NCBI GenBank assembly: GCA_944386225.1
Contig: CALXAH010000011.1
Coordinates: 16,729 to 80,728 of the forward strand
Reading direction: 5' to 3'
Length of the DNA: 64,000 nucleotides
DNA from: an uncultured Gemmiger sp.
GTDB lineage: Bacteria > Bacillota > Clostridia > Oscillospirales > Ruminococcaceae
This document shows, in pieces, positions 26,853 through 35,705 of the stretch (the stretch's first letter is position 1; every line of letters begins with the position of its first letter). The translations under genes and the position numbers were made by a program. The notes beneath the pieces are model-generated. The model saw only the letters and a list, made by a program, of their open reading frames with translations, made no database searches and was not told the DNA's origin.

Positions 26853-28175
26853 ATGAGAATGTTCGATGTTATTGCGAAGAAACGCGATGGCGAAACCCTT
26901 TCCAAAGAAGAACTTCAGTTTGTAATCGACGGATATGTTTCCGGGCAGATTCCAGACTATCAAATGAGTGCTTTGCTCATGGCGATTTATCTGCGCGGTA
27001 TGACCGATCAGGAAACCGCACAGCTTACCGATATCATGGCGCACTCCGGCGATATGGTGGATCTGTCTGCCATTCACGGCGTTAAGGTGGACAAGCATTC
27101 TACCGGTGGCGTAGGGGATAAGACCACGCTGGTTATTACGCCGATTGTGGCAGCCTGCGGCGTAAAGATTGCCAAGATGAGCGGCCGCGGTCTGGGACAT
27201 ACCGGCGGTACGGTGGATAAAATGGAATCGGTGCCGGGTACCCGTACCAGCCTGGACCGGCAGGAGTTTTTTGACCAGGTGAACCGCATTGGCATCAGCG
27301 TGATTGGACAAAGCGGAAATCTGGCGCCTGCGGATAAAAAGATCTATGCGCTGCGGGACGTGACCGCTACGATCGGCTGTGTGCCGCTGATTGCCAGCAG
27401 TATCATGAGCAAAAAGCTGGCTGCCGGTTCCGACTGTATTCTGCTGGATGTGAAAACCGGTAATGGCGCGTTCATGAAAACGTTGGAGGGTTCCATTCAG
27501 CTGGCACAGGCCATGGTTGCCATCGGCACCCACAATGGACGAAAAGTTGCAGCCCTGATTACCGATATGGATACTCCGCTTGGCTATAATATTGGCAATA
27601 GCCTGGAAGTGATTGAGTCGGTGGAAGTACTGAAAGGGCATGGCCCTGCGGACCTGACGGAGGTTTGCTATCAGCTGGCCGCCAATATGCTGCTGCTGGC
27701 TGGAAAAGGTACCCTTGCTGAATGCCGCAAGATGGCGGAAGAAGCGGTTGTCAGCGGCGCTGCCTACGAAAAGCTGAAACAAATGTTTGCGGCACAGGGC
27801 GGTGATGTTTCGGTGCTGGATGATCCCGATAGCTTTGCCAAGGCCAAGTACAGTCGTGAGATCCGTGCGGATCAGAGTGGCTGGCTATATGCCACCAACA
27901 CCGAAATGATCGGCAATGCCAGTGTACTGCTGGGCGCTGGCCGCATCAAGAAGGAAGATGCCATTGATTTTGCCGCCGGTATCGTGCTGCATAAAAAGGC
28001 GGGCGATAAAGTAGAGAAAGGCGATCTGCTGGCTACCTTCTATGCAGAGGATGAGGCCAAATTCGCCCCTGCGGAGGAGATGTACCGGGGGGCACTGACC
28101 TTCCGGGACGAGAAACCGGTTCTTCCTGAACTGGTCATGGCCCGCGTGACCGAAGATGGCGTAGAGCGATTCTAA
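26853..28175 (+). CDS. pdp: Pyrimidine-nucleoside phosphorylase
   Basis: A 440-residue thymidine/pyrimidine-nucleoside phosphorylase that splits (deoxy)uridine or thymidine to base and (deoxy)ribose 1-phosphate. The family signature SGRGLGHTGGTVDKME lies near residue 110, with KHSTGGVGDKTTL just before it. AAAGGAGG (26835-26842) precedes ATG 26853; an upstream ATG at 26823 is inside the terminator. It works with the upstream importer, Cdd and DeoC. Confidence 0.94.
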   Translation: MRMFDVIAKKRDGETLSKEELQFVIDGYVSGQIPDYQMSALLMAIYLRGMTDQETAQLTDIMAHSGDMVDLSAIHGVKVDKHSTGGVGDKTTLVITPIVAACGVKIAKMSGRGLGHTGGTVDKMESVPGTRTSLDRQEFFDQVNRIGISVIGQSGNLAPADKKIYALRDVTATIGCVPLIASSIMSKKLAAGSDCILLDVKTGNGAFMKTLEGSIQLAQAMVAIGTHNGRKVAALITDMDTPLGYNIGNSLEVIESVEVLKGHGPADLTEVCYQLAANMLLLAGKGTLAECRKMAEEAVVSGAAYEKLKQMFAAQGGDVSVLDDPDSFAKAKYSREIRADQSGWLYATNTEMIGNASVLLGAGRIKKEDAIDFAAGIVLHKKAGDKVEKGDLLATFYAEDEAKFAPAEEMYRGALTFRDEKPVLPELVMARVTEDGVERF

Positions 28176-28184
28176 GGATGTATA

Positions 28185-28226
28185 AAAAGGAACTCCCTGC
28201 GGCTTATGCCGCAGGGAGTTCCTTTT
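28185..28226. terminator. Bidirectional terminator between pdp and htpG
   Basis: A perfect 19-bp stem (28185-28203 with 28208-28226) with a 4-nt loop, A-rich on the left and T-rich on the right. It serves the converging pdp (+) and htpG (-) genes. Confidence 0.95.
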
Positions 28227-28246
28227 ATAATTGATAGGGAAGGGGA

Positions 28247-30148
28247 TTACTTCATCAGTTCGCAGACAGACTGCGCATACGCTACAGGATCCTCGATAGG
28301 AAGGCCCTCGATCAGCAAAGCCTGATCAAACAGCAATTTGGTATATTTATCCAGCTTTTCGGTATCGCCGGATTCCTGCGCTGCTCTCAATACAGCAAAC
28401 ACAGGATGCTGGGCGTTGAGCTCCAGTACCTTGTCGCTCTTGACACCTTCCGCGCCCGGCTGCTGACGCAGCACCTTTTCCATTTCGATAGACAGAGGGC
28501 CTTCGCTGGACAGGCAAACTGGATGATTTTTAAGCCGGGTGCTTACCTTGACCGCCTTTACCTTGTCACCCAGAGCCTTTTGCATAGCCTCAAACAGATC
28601 CTTGTTCTCGGCATTGGCTTCCTCTGCGGCCTTCTTTTCTTCTTCGCTTTCCAGCCCCAGATCGCCGCTGTTTACATTCTTGAATTCCTTTTCCTTATAG
28701 TTGCGCAGCACCTGCAGGCAGAATTCATCCACATCCTCGGTCAGAAGCAGCAGATCGTATCCCTTTTCCAGCACCAGTTCGGCAGCCGGCAGTTTGGCCA
28801 GACGATCAGCGCTTTCGCCGGCGGCGAAATAAATGCACTTCTGATCTTCCGGCATGGCTTCCACATACTCGTCCAGCGTTACCATCTTCTGCTGTTTGGC
28901 ACTGAAGAAGAGCAGCAGATCTTTCAGCAGTTCGCTGTGCATTCCGTAATCTGCGTAGCAGCCAAACTTCAGCTGACGGCCAAAATTTTTGAAGAACTCC
29001 TCGTATTTTTCGCGATCGTTGTTCTTGAAGGCGTTCAGCTCGTTCTTGATCTTCTTTTCCAGGCTGTTGCGGATCAGTTTCAGCTGGCTGTCCTTCTGCA
29101 GCATCTCACGGCTGATGTTCAGGCTCAGATCCTGGCTGTCCACAATGCCTTTGACAAAACTGAAATGGTCGGGCAGCAGATCCGGGCACTTATCCATGAT
29201 CAGCACGCCGGAAGCATACAGCTGCAGGCCCTTTTCGTAGTCACGGGTATAGTAGTCAAAGGGGGCGCGGCCCGGGATAAACAGCAAGGCGTTATAGGTG
29301 GCGGTACCCTCGGTGCGGCTGGTAATCACACGGGCCGGATCGGTGTAGTCAAAGAATTTTTCTTTATAGAAGTGGTTGTATTCTTCTTCCGTCACTTCGC
29401 TTTTATTGCGCCGCCACAGGGGAATCATGCTGTTCAGGGTTTCCAGCTCGGTATAGGTTTCATACTCGGGCTTGTAATCTTCACCGGCGTCAGCGGGCTT
29501 TTCCTTAGCGCGGGTCTTTTCACGGTACATCCGGATGGGATAGCGTACATAATCGCTGTATTTCTTGACGATATCCACCAGGGTGTACTCATCCAGGTAC
29601 TGGTCATACTGATCCTGTTCGGTGTTTTCCTTGATAACCAGGATAATCTGAGTGCCGGCTTCCGCCTTTTCGGTCTGGGTCAGCGTATAGCCTTCAGCAC
29701 CTTTGCTTTCCCACATCCAGGCCTCGTCGCTGCCGAACGCCTTGCTGATCACGGTTACACGGCTGGCAACCATAAAGGCTGAATAAAATCCCACGCCGAA
29801 CTGACCGATGATGTCGATGTCCTCAGCATGGTTTTCGGCCTTGAAATCCAGGCTGCCGCTGCGGGCAATGGTGCCCAGGTTCTTTTCCAGTTCTTCCTTG
29901 GTCATACCGATGCCGTTGTCGGTAATGGTCAGGGTGCGATCCGCCTTGTTTACCGTCAACAGAATCTGGAAATCGTCCTTTGTCAGTTTGACGCTGTTGT
30001 CGGTCAGGCTGCGGAAATACAGCTTATCGATTGCGTCGCTGGCATTGCTGATGAGTTCCCGCAGGAAGATATCCTTGTTGGTGTAAATGCTGTTGATCAT
30101 CAGGTCCAGCAGCTTTTTGCTTTCCGCTTTGAATTGCTTCATAGCCAT
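28247..30148 (-). CDS. htpG: Molecular chaperone HtpG (Hsp90)
   Basis: A 633-residue bacterial Hsp90. The N-terminal GHKL ATPase motifs are clear: [13 protein letters not shown] (residues 31-43), [11 protein letters not shown] and [12 protein letters not shown]. The middle and C-terminal dimerisation domains are complete. Transcription runs from a CIRCE-controlled promoter 80 bp upstream. AAGGGGC precedes the ATG at 30148. Bacillus htpG is not under HrcA, so the control here differs. Confidence 0.96.
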   Translation of the reverse strand: MAMKQFKAESKKLLDLMINSIYTNKDIFLRELISNASDAIDKLYFRSLTDNSVKLTKDDFQILLTVNKADRTLTITDNGIGMTKEELEKNLGTIARSGSLDFKAENHAEDIDIIGQFGVGFYSAFMVASRVTVISKAFGSDEAWMWESKGAEGYTLTQTEKAEAGTQIILVIKENTEQDQYDQYLDEYTLVDIVKKYSDYVRYPIRMYREKTRAKEKPADAGEDYKPEYETYTELETLNSMIPLWRRNKSEVTEEEYNHFYKEKFFDYTDPARVITSRTEGTATYNALLFIPGRAPFDYYTRDYEKGLQLYASGVLIMDKCPDLLPDHFSFVKGIVDSQDLSLNISREMLQKDSQLKLIRNSLEKKIKNELNAFKNNDREKYEEFFKNFGRQLKFGCYADYGMHSELLKDLLLFFSAKQQKMVTLDEYVEAMPEDQKCIYFAAGESADRLAKLPAAELVLEKGYDLLLLTEDVDEFCLQVLRNYKEKEFKNVNSGDLGLESEEEKKAAEEANAENKDLFEAMQKALGDKVKAVKVSTRLKNHPVCLSSEGPLSIEMEKVLRQQPGAEGVKSDKVLELNAQHPVFAVLRAAQESGDTEKLDKYTKLLFDQALLIEGLPIEDPVAYAQSVCELMK

Positions 30149-30196
30149 CTGAAATACGCCCCTTTTATTTGAAATTCTTTTGGAACAAAAAATAGA

Positions 30197-30255
30197 TTAG
30201 CACTCTTTATATTTGAGTGCTAATCTACTATACAACATTTTTGAGGAAATGGCAA
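30197..30255 (-). promoter_or_regulatory. htpG promoter with perfect CIRCE operator
   Basis: On the minus strand TTGCCA (30250-30255), a 17-bp spacer and TATAGT (30227-30232) form the promoter. The CIRCE element TTAGCACTC-N9-GAGTGCTAA occupies 30197-30223 with no mismatch, covering the transcription start. This predicts repression by HrcA and heat induction. Confidence 0.95.
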
Positions 30256-30342
30256 GAGACTTTACAAAAAGTTCAGAATTTCCATTTGTAAGGGCTGCGG
30301 AGAAGGCTTGTCCATCCGATTGGCGCTCGCCGGCTGAGACAG

Positions 30343-30996
30343 TCAGAATTCTTTATTTGCGTAGATGCGGCAGCTCAGGAAAAAGCAGATTACAGGGATC
30401 AGGATGGCAACTGCCAGTACGCCCAGTGCCCAGAGCAGGGGAAAGGCGGCAATGGAGGCAAGCACAGCCACTAATCCGGCATCATCCAGCATACCAATTT
30501 GCCCGCCCAGGAAGATGATAAGGAAGAATCCGATGAAAATCAGGAAGAACAGGCTTCTGGCCTTTTCCACACCGGCACGGAAGGTCATGGCCAGCAAGAT
30601 GGAAATCATGTCAATGGCGATCACTCCAACGACCACAGAGGAAACCGCCATATCTGACGCCAGAGTCTCACCGGGATGAAGCAGGCAGACCGCCGCCCCC
30701 ACAACGCCGGCATAGATGGTGCCGGGCAGAATCCAGGAAATAGCCAGCAAAAATTTGCCGCCCACAATCTGCCGGGATGACACCGGTAAGGTACGGGCAT
30801 AAAGATTCCAGCGGCAGCTTTCGTCCAGGGAGAAGCTGCTCAACGTATAGAAGCCCAGCAGCCACGGGGTCATAAACAGGAAAAATGGCATGTTGAGAAT
30901 CAGGCTCAGCGCCGCGTACAGTACCAGCACCAGCATCAAATTCTTTTTATACATTCCCAGCAGACCATACCAGTCTTTTAGAAAAAGGCCTTTCAT
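30343..30996 (-). CDS. ABC-2 type transporter permease
   Basis: A 217-residue membrane protein with about six transmembrane helices, starting with the MKGLFLKDWYGL segment often seen in ABC-2 permeases paired with GntR regulators. It overlaps the ATPase gene by 4 nt (ATGA) and is the last gene of the gntR-ATPase-permease operon. Substrate unknown; YtrABCDEF-type exporters answer to cell-wall stress. Confidence 0.85.
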   Translation of the reverse strand: MKGLFLKDWYGLLGMYKKNLMLVLVLYAALSLILNMPFFLFMTPWLLGFYTLSSFSLDESCRWNLYARTLPVSSRQIVGGKFLLAISWILPGTIYAGVVGAAVCLLHPGETLASDMAVSSVVVGVIAIDMISILLAMTFRAGVEKARSLFFLIFIGFFLIIFLGGQIGMLDDAGLVAVLASIAAFPLLWALGVLAVAILIPVICFFLSCRIYANKEF

Positions 30997-31853
30997 TTTG
31001 TGTCCCTCCCGGTAAAAAACTGCATAATGATATCAATGTCTGCTTTGCCGAACACAGCGTTCGGCAGCTGCTGGCGCACTTGTTCCGGATTGCGAACCAG
31101 CGTTTCCCGCCCAAACGCGTGTTCGCGGCTGTGTACGATCCATTCAGCGGGCAGCCGGGCCAGATCCTGGGCGCTGCATTGAATGAGAGCATAGCTTTCC
31201 AGCAATTCGTCCTTGTCTTTCTGGAACAGAAGCTGCCCCTTGTGGATATAGGCTACGCTGTCGGCAATCTTTTCCAGATCACTGGTGATATGGCTACTCA
31301 GCAGGATGCTGTGATCCTCGTCCTGGATAAACTCCAAGAACATATCCAGAATCTCGCTGCGCACCACCGGATCCAGACCGCTGGTGGCTTCGTCCAGAAT
31401 CAGCAGACGGGGGTGGTGTGCCAGCGCGGAAGCCAGACTCAGTTTCATCCGCATCCCGCGGCTGAAATCTTTGACCATTTTGTCCTCTGTCAGCTGGAAC
31501 TGGCGGCACAGTTCCTGAAACCGGGCGGAATCCCAGCCCTGTTTATACATTCCCTGCAAAATCCGTTCAATCTGCCGGGTGGTAAGTGTGGCCGGGAAAT
31601 AGGCGTCCTCAAATACGACGCCTATCTGCGACACGGCTGCCGCTCCGGGCGCGCCGTCCAGCAGCCGGATCTCTCCGGCGTCCCGATGCAGAATCCCCAA
31701 AATACATTTCAGGGTTGTGGTTTTTCCGGCCCCGTTTTCACCGATCAGCCCCACAATACTGCCTTTTGGTACTGTTAAATCCAGATCCCGTAAAGAAAAA
31801 TCCTTTTTGGCGAAGGTCTTGCATAACCCCCGAACCTCAATGACGTTTTCCAT
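30993..31853 (-). CDS. ABC transporter ATP-binding protein (YtrB-like)
   Basis: A 286-residue ABC ATPase. It has Walker A GENGAGKTT near residue 38, signature FSRGMRMKLSLASALAH, Walker B LLILDEATSGLD and a C-terminal extension. AAGGAG lies inside the end of the gntR gene, 7 nt before the stop-to-start gap. It pairs with the downstream ABC-2 permease. Confidence 0.92.
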   Translation of the reverse strand: MENVIEVRGLCKTFAKKDFSLRDLDLTVPKGSIVGLIGENGAGKTTTLKCILGILHRDAGEIRLLDGAPGAAAVSQIGVVFEDAYFPATLTTRQIERILQGMYKQGWDSARFQELCRQFQLTEDKMVKDFSRGMRMKLSLASALAHHPRLLILDEATSGLDPVVRSEILDMFLEFIQDEDHSILLSSHITSDLEKIADSVAYIHKGQLLFQKDKDELLESYALIQCSAQDLARLPAEWIVHSREHAFGRETLVRNPEQVRQQLPNAVFGKADIDIIMQFFTGRDTK

Positions 31854-31859
31854 ACTGCG

Positions 31860-32234
31860 TCATTCTCCTTCTGTCAACAAAGCCAATGTAGCCCGCACCT
31901 CATCGGCAGAAATGCCGCCAGCCCGCGCAGTATCCAGCGCCTGCTGAAGCAATTCTTCGACCCGCCGAAGGGTCTCCTCCCGGTGCAGTTCCGGGTTGGG
32001 CGCGCTCACAAATACGCCCTTTCCCGGCACGGTATACACAAATCCTTCCGCTTCCAGTTCTTCGTACGCTCGTTTGGTGGTAATTACGCTGATACGCAGT
32101 TCCTTGGCAAGCAGCCGGATGCTGGGCAACGCCTGGCCGGATGCCAGTTCTCCGTTCAAAATCTTCTCCTTGATTTGGCCGGTGATCTGGGCATAGATTG
32201 GCAGGCTGCCGGTGTTGCTGATGTAGATCTCCAT
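31860..32234 (-). CDS. GntR family (YtrA subfamily) regulator
   Basis: A 124-residue short GntR regulator of the YtrA type. It has a winged-helix (residues 9-75: PIYAQITGQIKEKILNGELASGQALPSIRLLAKEL) and a short dimerising tail in place of a large effector domain. The ATG at 32234 is set by GAGGG upstream; the longer open frame reaches back through the promoter and is not used. Such regulators usually repress their own operon, here the ABC transporter. Confidence 0.92.
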   Translation of the reverse strand: MEIYISNTGSLPIYAQITGQIKEKILNGELASGQALPSIRLLAKELRISVITTKRAYEELEAEGFVYTVPGKGVFVSAPNPELHREETLRRVEELLQQALDTARAGGISADEVRATLALLTEGE

Positions 32235-32280
32235 CAGGCACCCTCTTTTCCTGTAGATTGCAGACTGTACATATCTGCTA

Positions 32281-32314
32281 TATACAATATATACACGGTA
32301 TACACAGTTGTCAA
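32281..32314 (-). promoter_or_regulatory. gntR operon promoter with repeated TATACA units
   Basis: On the minus strand TTGACA (32309-32314), a 17-bp spacer and TATATT (32286-32291). Three TATACA-starting units at 32281, 32290 and 32299 lie at an exact 9-bp period across the spacer and -10 box. These are probably the GntR/YtrA operator. Confidence 0.8.
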
Positions 32315-32334
32315 TAGGGTTACGGAAAAAGAAA

Positions 32335-32376
32335 AGCCCGGCGGCCATTTCATAAATGAAATGGTACCGCCGGGCT
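32335..32376 (-). terminator. Terminator of the dehydrogenase operon
   Basis: A long stem (AGCCCGGCGG at 32335-32344 with its complement at 32367-32376, and CCATTTCAT paired with ATGAAATGG inside) is followed on the minus strand by TTTTCTTTTT. It ends the aldehyde dehydrogenase operon and insulates gntR. Confidence 0.9.
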
Positions 32377-32394
32377 CAGCCAAGAAATCGTTCT

Positions 32395-33777
32395 TTATCG
32401 CAGGAAAAGATGAATCATTTTGTCGTACAGTTTGCTGGTATAGGGGAAATATCGCAAGGGCAGGTCGATCCAGCAAGCTTTCTCCACAATGCTTTTAGTG
32501 TGGCTGAAGGTATCAAAGCTGAATTTGCCATGATAGCCGCCCATACCACTGTTGCCCACGCCGCCAAATGGCATTTCGTGGGTGGCCAGATGAATAATGG
32601 TATCGTTTACGCACCCGCCGCCGTAGCTGCAACGGCGCAACACCTGCTCCCGAGAGTGCTTGCTTTTGGTAAACAGATAGAGCGCCAGAGGCTTTGGCCG
32701 GGCATTGACAAACGCAATGGCTTCTTCCAGGGTATCGTAAGGGATTACTGGCAGGATGGGCCCGAAAATCTCTTCCTGCATAGGTTTGCAGTTTTCCGGA
32801 TCCGAAGCGTCCACAAGCGTAGGAGCAACCCAGCCGGAGATTTCGTCGGCGCAGGTCTGTCCGCCGCAGAGCAGCTTCTCATCCGCCAGCAGGCCTTGCA
32901 GACGCTCAAAATGCTTGCGGTTGATGATGCGGACAAAATCCGGATTGTGCACAGGATCCTCACCCAGCATTTTGATAAACTGCTTTTTCAGCTCTTCCAC
33001 CAGTTTGTCTTTGACACTGCGCTGTACCAGCAGGTAATCCGGCGCTACACAGGTCTGGCCTGCATTCAGTACCTTACCGAAAGCCAGCCGCCGGGCGGTA
33101 AGGGGGATATCCGCCGTTTCGTCCACAATGACGGGGCTTTTGCCGCCCAGTTCCAGCGTGACCGGGGTCAGGTGCTGGCTGGCCTTTTCCATAACCAGTT
33201 TGCCTACCGTTACGCCGCCGGTAAAGAAGATATAGTCGAATTTCTGATCCAGCAGCGCGGAGTTTTCTTTCCGGCCGCCTTCCACAACCGCTACCCAGCG
33301 GGGGTCGAAGACTGCGGCAACCAGTTCAGCCATGGCACGGCTGGTGGCCGGGGCATAGGCGCTGGGTTTCAGAACCACGCAGTTGCCTGCCGCTATTGCA
33401 CCGATTACCGGATCCATGCTCAGCAGGAAAGGGTAATTCCAGGGAGCCATGACCAAAGTGAGGCCATAGGGCTCTTTCATCATATAACTGCGGGCAGAAA
33501 ACTGCGCCAGGGGAGTGGCTGCCCGTTTGGGACGCGCCCACTTTTCCATTTTGCGAATGGTGTGGCCCAGTTCGTCCAGTACCAGGCCGATCTCGCACAT
33601 GTAACTTTCGTAATGGCTTTTGTTCAGGTCCTGCCGCATTGCTTCGCAGAGGATGTCCTCACGGCGGCGAATCTCTGCCTGCAGCCGGATCAGCGCCTCT
33701 TTTCGAAGTGTGACCGGCAGTGTGGCACCGGCGGCAAAATACTCTCGCTGGGCCTGTACAATAGTTTCAATACTCAT
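32395..33777 (-). CDS. Aldehyde dehydrogenase family protein
   Basis: A 460-residue NAD(P)+-dependent aldehyde dehydrogenase of the class 3/fatty-aldehyde type. It shows the nucleotide-binding PWNYPFLLSMDPVIGAIAAGNCVVLKPS, catalytic Glu in TLELGGKSP and catalytic Cys in NAGQTCVAPDY near residue 242. GGAGG (33785-33789) is 7 nt from the ATG at 33777; an ATG at 33783 is too close. It overlaps the alcohol dehydrogenase stop by one base. The two enzymes may interconvert a common aldehyde. Confidence 0.92.
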   Translation of the reverse strand: MSIETIVQAQREYFAAGATLPVTLRKEALIRLQAEIRRREDILCEAMRQDLNKSHYESYMCEIGLVLDELGHTIRKMEKWARPKRAATPLAQFSARSYMMKEPYGLTLVMAPWNYPFLLSMDPVIGAIAAGNCVVLKPSAYAPATSRAMAELVAAVFDPRWVAVVEGGRKENSALLDQKFDYIFFTGGVTVGKLVMEKASQHLTPVTLELGGKSPVIVDETADIPLTARRLAFGKVLNAGQTCVAPDYLLVQRSVKDKLVEELKKQFIKMLGEDPVHNPDFVRIINRKHFERLQGLLADEKLLCGGQTCADEISGWVAPTLVDASDPENCKPMQEEIFGPILPVIPYDTLEEAIAFVNARPKPLALYLFTKSKHSREQVLRRCSYGGGCVNDTIIHLATHEMPFGGVGNSGMGGYHGKFSFDTFSHTKSIVEKACWIDLPLRYFPYTSKLYDKMIHLFLR

Positions 33778-34961
33778 TACCATACCTCCTGCAGCAGCGC
33801 GCGGATATCGCTTGCGCCGGCTTCCCGGGGATTCACAATAATGGCGCCGTCGTTCAGGGCGCGGGCAATCACCGCGTCAAAATCGCTTTCCTGCACCTTG
33901 CCGGTGTCCCGCAGCCGTGCCGGAAGTTTGCAGGTCTGCGCCAGACGGCCGCGTAAACCTTCAATTGCCTGAATAGCGGCCATAGGCCGTTCCGGCGCGG
34001 GGGTTGCCGCATAGATCTCGGGGCCTGCCAGCGGCAGCAGCAATTCGCCGTACCGGCTGCCGCATTTGGAAAGATTATACCGCATAACCGCCGGCAGCAG
34101 GATGTTCATAGCCTCGCCGTGGGGTACACGGCACACGCCGCCCAGTGCGTGCCCGATAGCATGAACAAGGCCCACCATACTGTTGGAGAACGCCGCGCCC
34201 GCCAGCAGGCTGGCATTGGCCATTCCCTGACGGGCTGCCAGATTATCCCCGTCGTCCACGGCGTCGGTCAGGTGAGCCATAACCAGACCAATGGCTTTTT
34301 CCGCAAAAGCATCGCTGATGGGATTGCGCTGCAGACAGCTGGCGGCTTCTACCGCGTGGCAAAGAGTATCCATACCGGTAGCCGCCGTTACCCGCGGGGG
34401 CAGGGTGCGGGTCATCCGGGGATCGAGCACCGCCACATCCGGCAGCAGATGATAACTGATGAACTCCATTTTTACCTGCCGGTCCGGGTCGGCAATCACC
34501 GCGACCAGCGTAGCTTCACTGCCGGTTCCGGCAGTGGTGGGGATCGCCACGTAAGGAATATGCTGGCCGCGGGGCAGTGCTTCACAACCCATGTTCTGGC
34601 GCAGATCCTCGGTTCCCTGCGCAAGAACCATGCCTACACCCTTGGCGGTGTCAAGCACACTGCCGCCGCCTACAGCCACCAGACTGTCGCAGCCGTTGCA
34701 GCGGAACAGTTCGGCTGCCCGGTTGACCACCTGAATGGAAGAGTCGGCAGGCACATCGTAAAATTCAGCAGCCGGATGGCAGCCGCTGGCTTCCATGGCC
34801 GCCTTGACCTGACCGGCAACACCGAAGCGTACAAGCCCCGCATCGCTCATCAGCATAGGCGAATGGGCACCCAGCCCTTCCAGTTCGTGTGCGATATGTT
34901 CCAAAGCGCCGCCGCCGCTTAAAATCTTGGCAGGCAGCTTGAACTCAAAATATTCCTGCAT
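33777..34961 (-). CDS. Iron-containing alcohol dehydrogenase
   Basis: A 394-residue group III Fe-ADH. The NAD-binding GGGSVLDTAKG motif, the TTAGTGSEAT block and metal-ligand His region (HAIGHALGGVCRVPHGEAMN) are intact. AAAGGAG precedes ATG 34961. It sits between a possible lipid-binding gene and the aldehyde dehydrogenase gene in one operon. Substrate not evident; small aldehydes such as the acetaldehyde from DeoC are plausible. Confidence 0.92.
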   Translation of the reverse strand: MQEYFEFKLPAKILSGGGALEHIAHELEGLGAHSPMLMSDAGLVRFGVAGQVKAAMEASGCHPAAEFYDVPADSSIQVVNRAAELFRCNGCDSLVAVGGGSVLDTAKGVGMVLAQGTEDLRQNMGCEALPRGQHIPYVAIPTTAGTGSEATLVAVIADPDRQVKMEFISYHLLPDVAVLDPRMTRTLPPRVTAATGMDTLCHAVEAASCLQRNPISDAFAEKAIGLVMAHLTDAVDDGDNLAARQGMANASLLAGAAFSNSMVGLVHAIGHALGGVCRVPHGEAMNILLPAVMRYNLSKCGSRYGELLLPLAGPEIYAATPAPERPMAAIQAIEGLRGRLAQTCKLPARLRDTGKVQESDFDAVIARALNDGAIIVNPREAGASDIRALLQEVW

Positions 34962-34979
34962 TTGCTTGCGCTCCTTTCT

Positions 34980-35486
34980 TTATTTTGCCAACAAAACCGC
35001 CAGATATACCCGAATTGCCGGCACCTCATGGGCTGGCACCTCTTTTAATATGCGGCGTGCCCAGAAGCGGGGGAACAGGTATCCCTCTGCGATGTCCACG
35101 CAGCGCACAAATCCCATAACGCTGCTTACGTTCCCGCGCAGTACAAAACGATGCTGTGCATATGCGCCTGCCACACCCAGTCGCCCGGTACACAGATAAA
35201 ACGCATCCTGCACACTCTTGAAACGGATCGCCACATCCGGTTGTACGGAGCTGTCAACCGGAACAAGGCCTTTGCTTTTGGTGTGGTGAAGCCGCAAAAC
35301 AGGCCCGCCCGGCAGCTCCATGCTGATGCAAAATCCCTCCGGCCACTGCGCCATCTCACCGCGCACACGGCTGTCGCATCGCTCCAACCCGCGCAAAGCC
35401 CGGGACAGGCAGGTCAGTACCAGCGAACAAACAGCGCGCTGACAGCGCAGCTTTACGCGGTACAAGCGCTCTTTTTTCATCGGCAT
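34980..35486 (-). CDS. Conserved hypothetical, possible SCP2-like lipid-binding protein
   Basis: A 168-residue soluble protein that I do not recognise with certainty. The core (a beta-rich stretch around GPVLRLHHTKSKGLVPVDSSVQPDVAIRFKS, then VVLRGN-like VLRGNVSSVMGFVRCVDI) resembles the layout of SCP2 sterol-carrier domains, in which a hydrophobic tunnel binds lipids. It has no signal peptide and an Arg-rich N-terminus. It is the first gene of the operon with the Fe-ADH and aldehyde dehydrogenase, so it might present a lipid-like substrate. GGAGG lies 6 nt before the ATG. Confidence 0.65.
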   Translation of the reverse strand: MPMKKERLYRVKLRCQRAVCSLVLTCLSRALRGLERCDSRVRGEMAQWPEGFCISMELPGGPVLRLHHTKSKGLVPVDSSVQPDVAIRFKSVQDAFYLCTGRLGVAGAYAQHRFVLRGNVSSVMGFVRCVDIAEGYLFPRFWARRILKEVPAHEVPAIRVYLAVLLAK

Positions 35487-35510
35487 GACGTACCTCCTTT
35501 GAAAAATAGT

Positions 35511-35569
35511 TTTAATTTCAAATTAAACGGAATGCACATTATTGTATCACCAAATGCAGGCAATGTCAA
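35511..35569 (-). promoter_or_regulatory. Dehydrogenase operon promoter with AT-rich palindrome
   Basis: On the minus strand TTGACA (35564-35569), a 17-bp spacer and TACAAT (35541-35546). A palindrome TTTAATTT-C-AAATTAAA (35511-35527) lies just downstream of the expected transcription start, where a repressor would block elongation or initiation. A TetR- or MarR-type regulator is likely; none is encoded nearby. Confidence 0.8.
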
Positions 35570-35705
35570 AGCCCGTCGAAGGCTAATGCTGGAAAAAGAA
35601 TCCGGCGGCAGGAGGCAAATATTCGCTGGTTTTGCACGCTTTCATCTGATATACTGGAAATACAGCCGCCCCATGCAGGCGGTGATTGTCTGGCGGGGGA
35701 GTATC

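Noticed and set aside
28406-29782. 458-residue plus-strand frame
   Set aside because: Antisense to htpG, whose sequence is unmistakable.
35151-35705. N-terminal extension of the carboxypeptidase frame
   Set aside because: It runs over the divergent promoter and the upstream minus-strand gene; the signal peptide begins at 35706.
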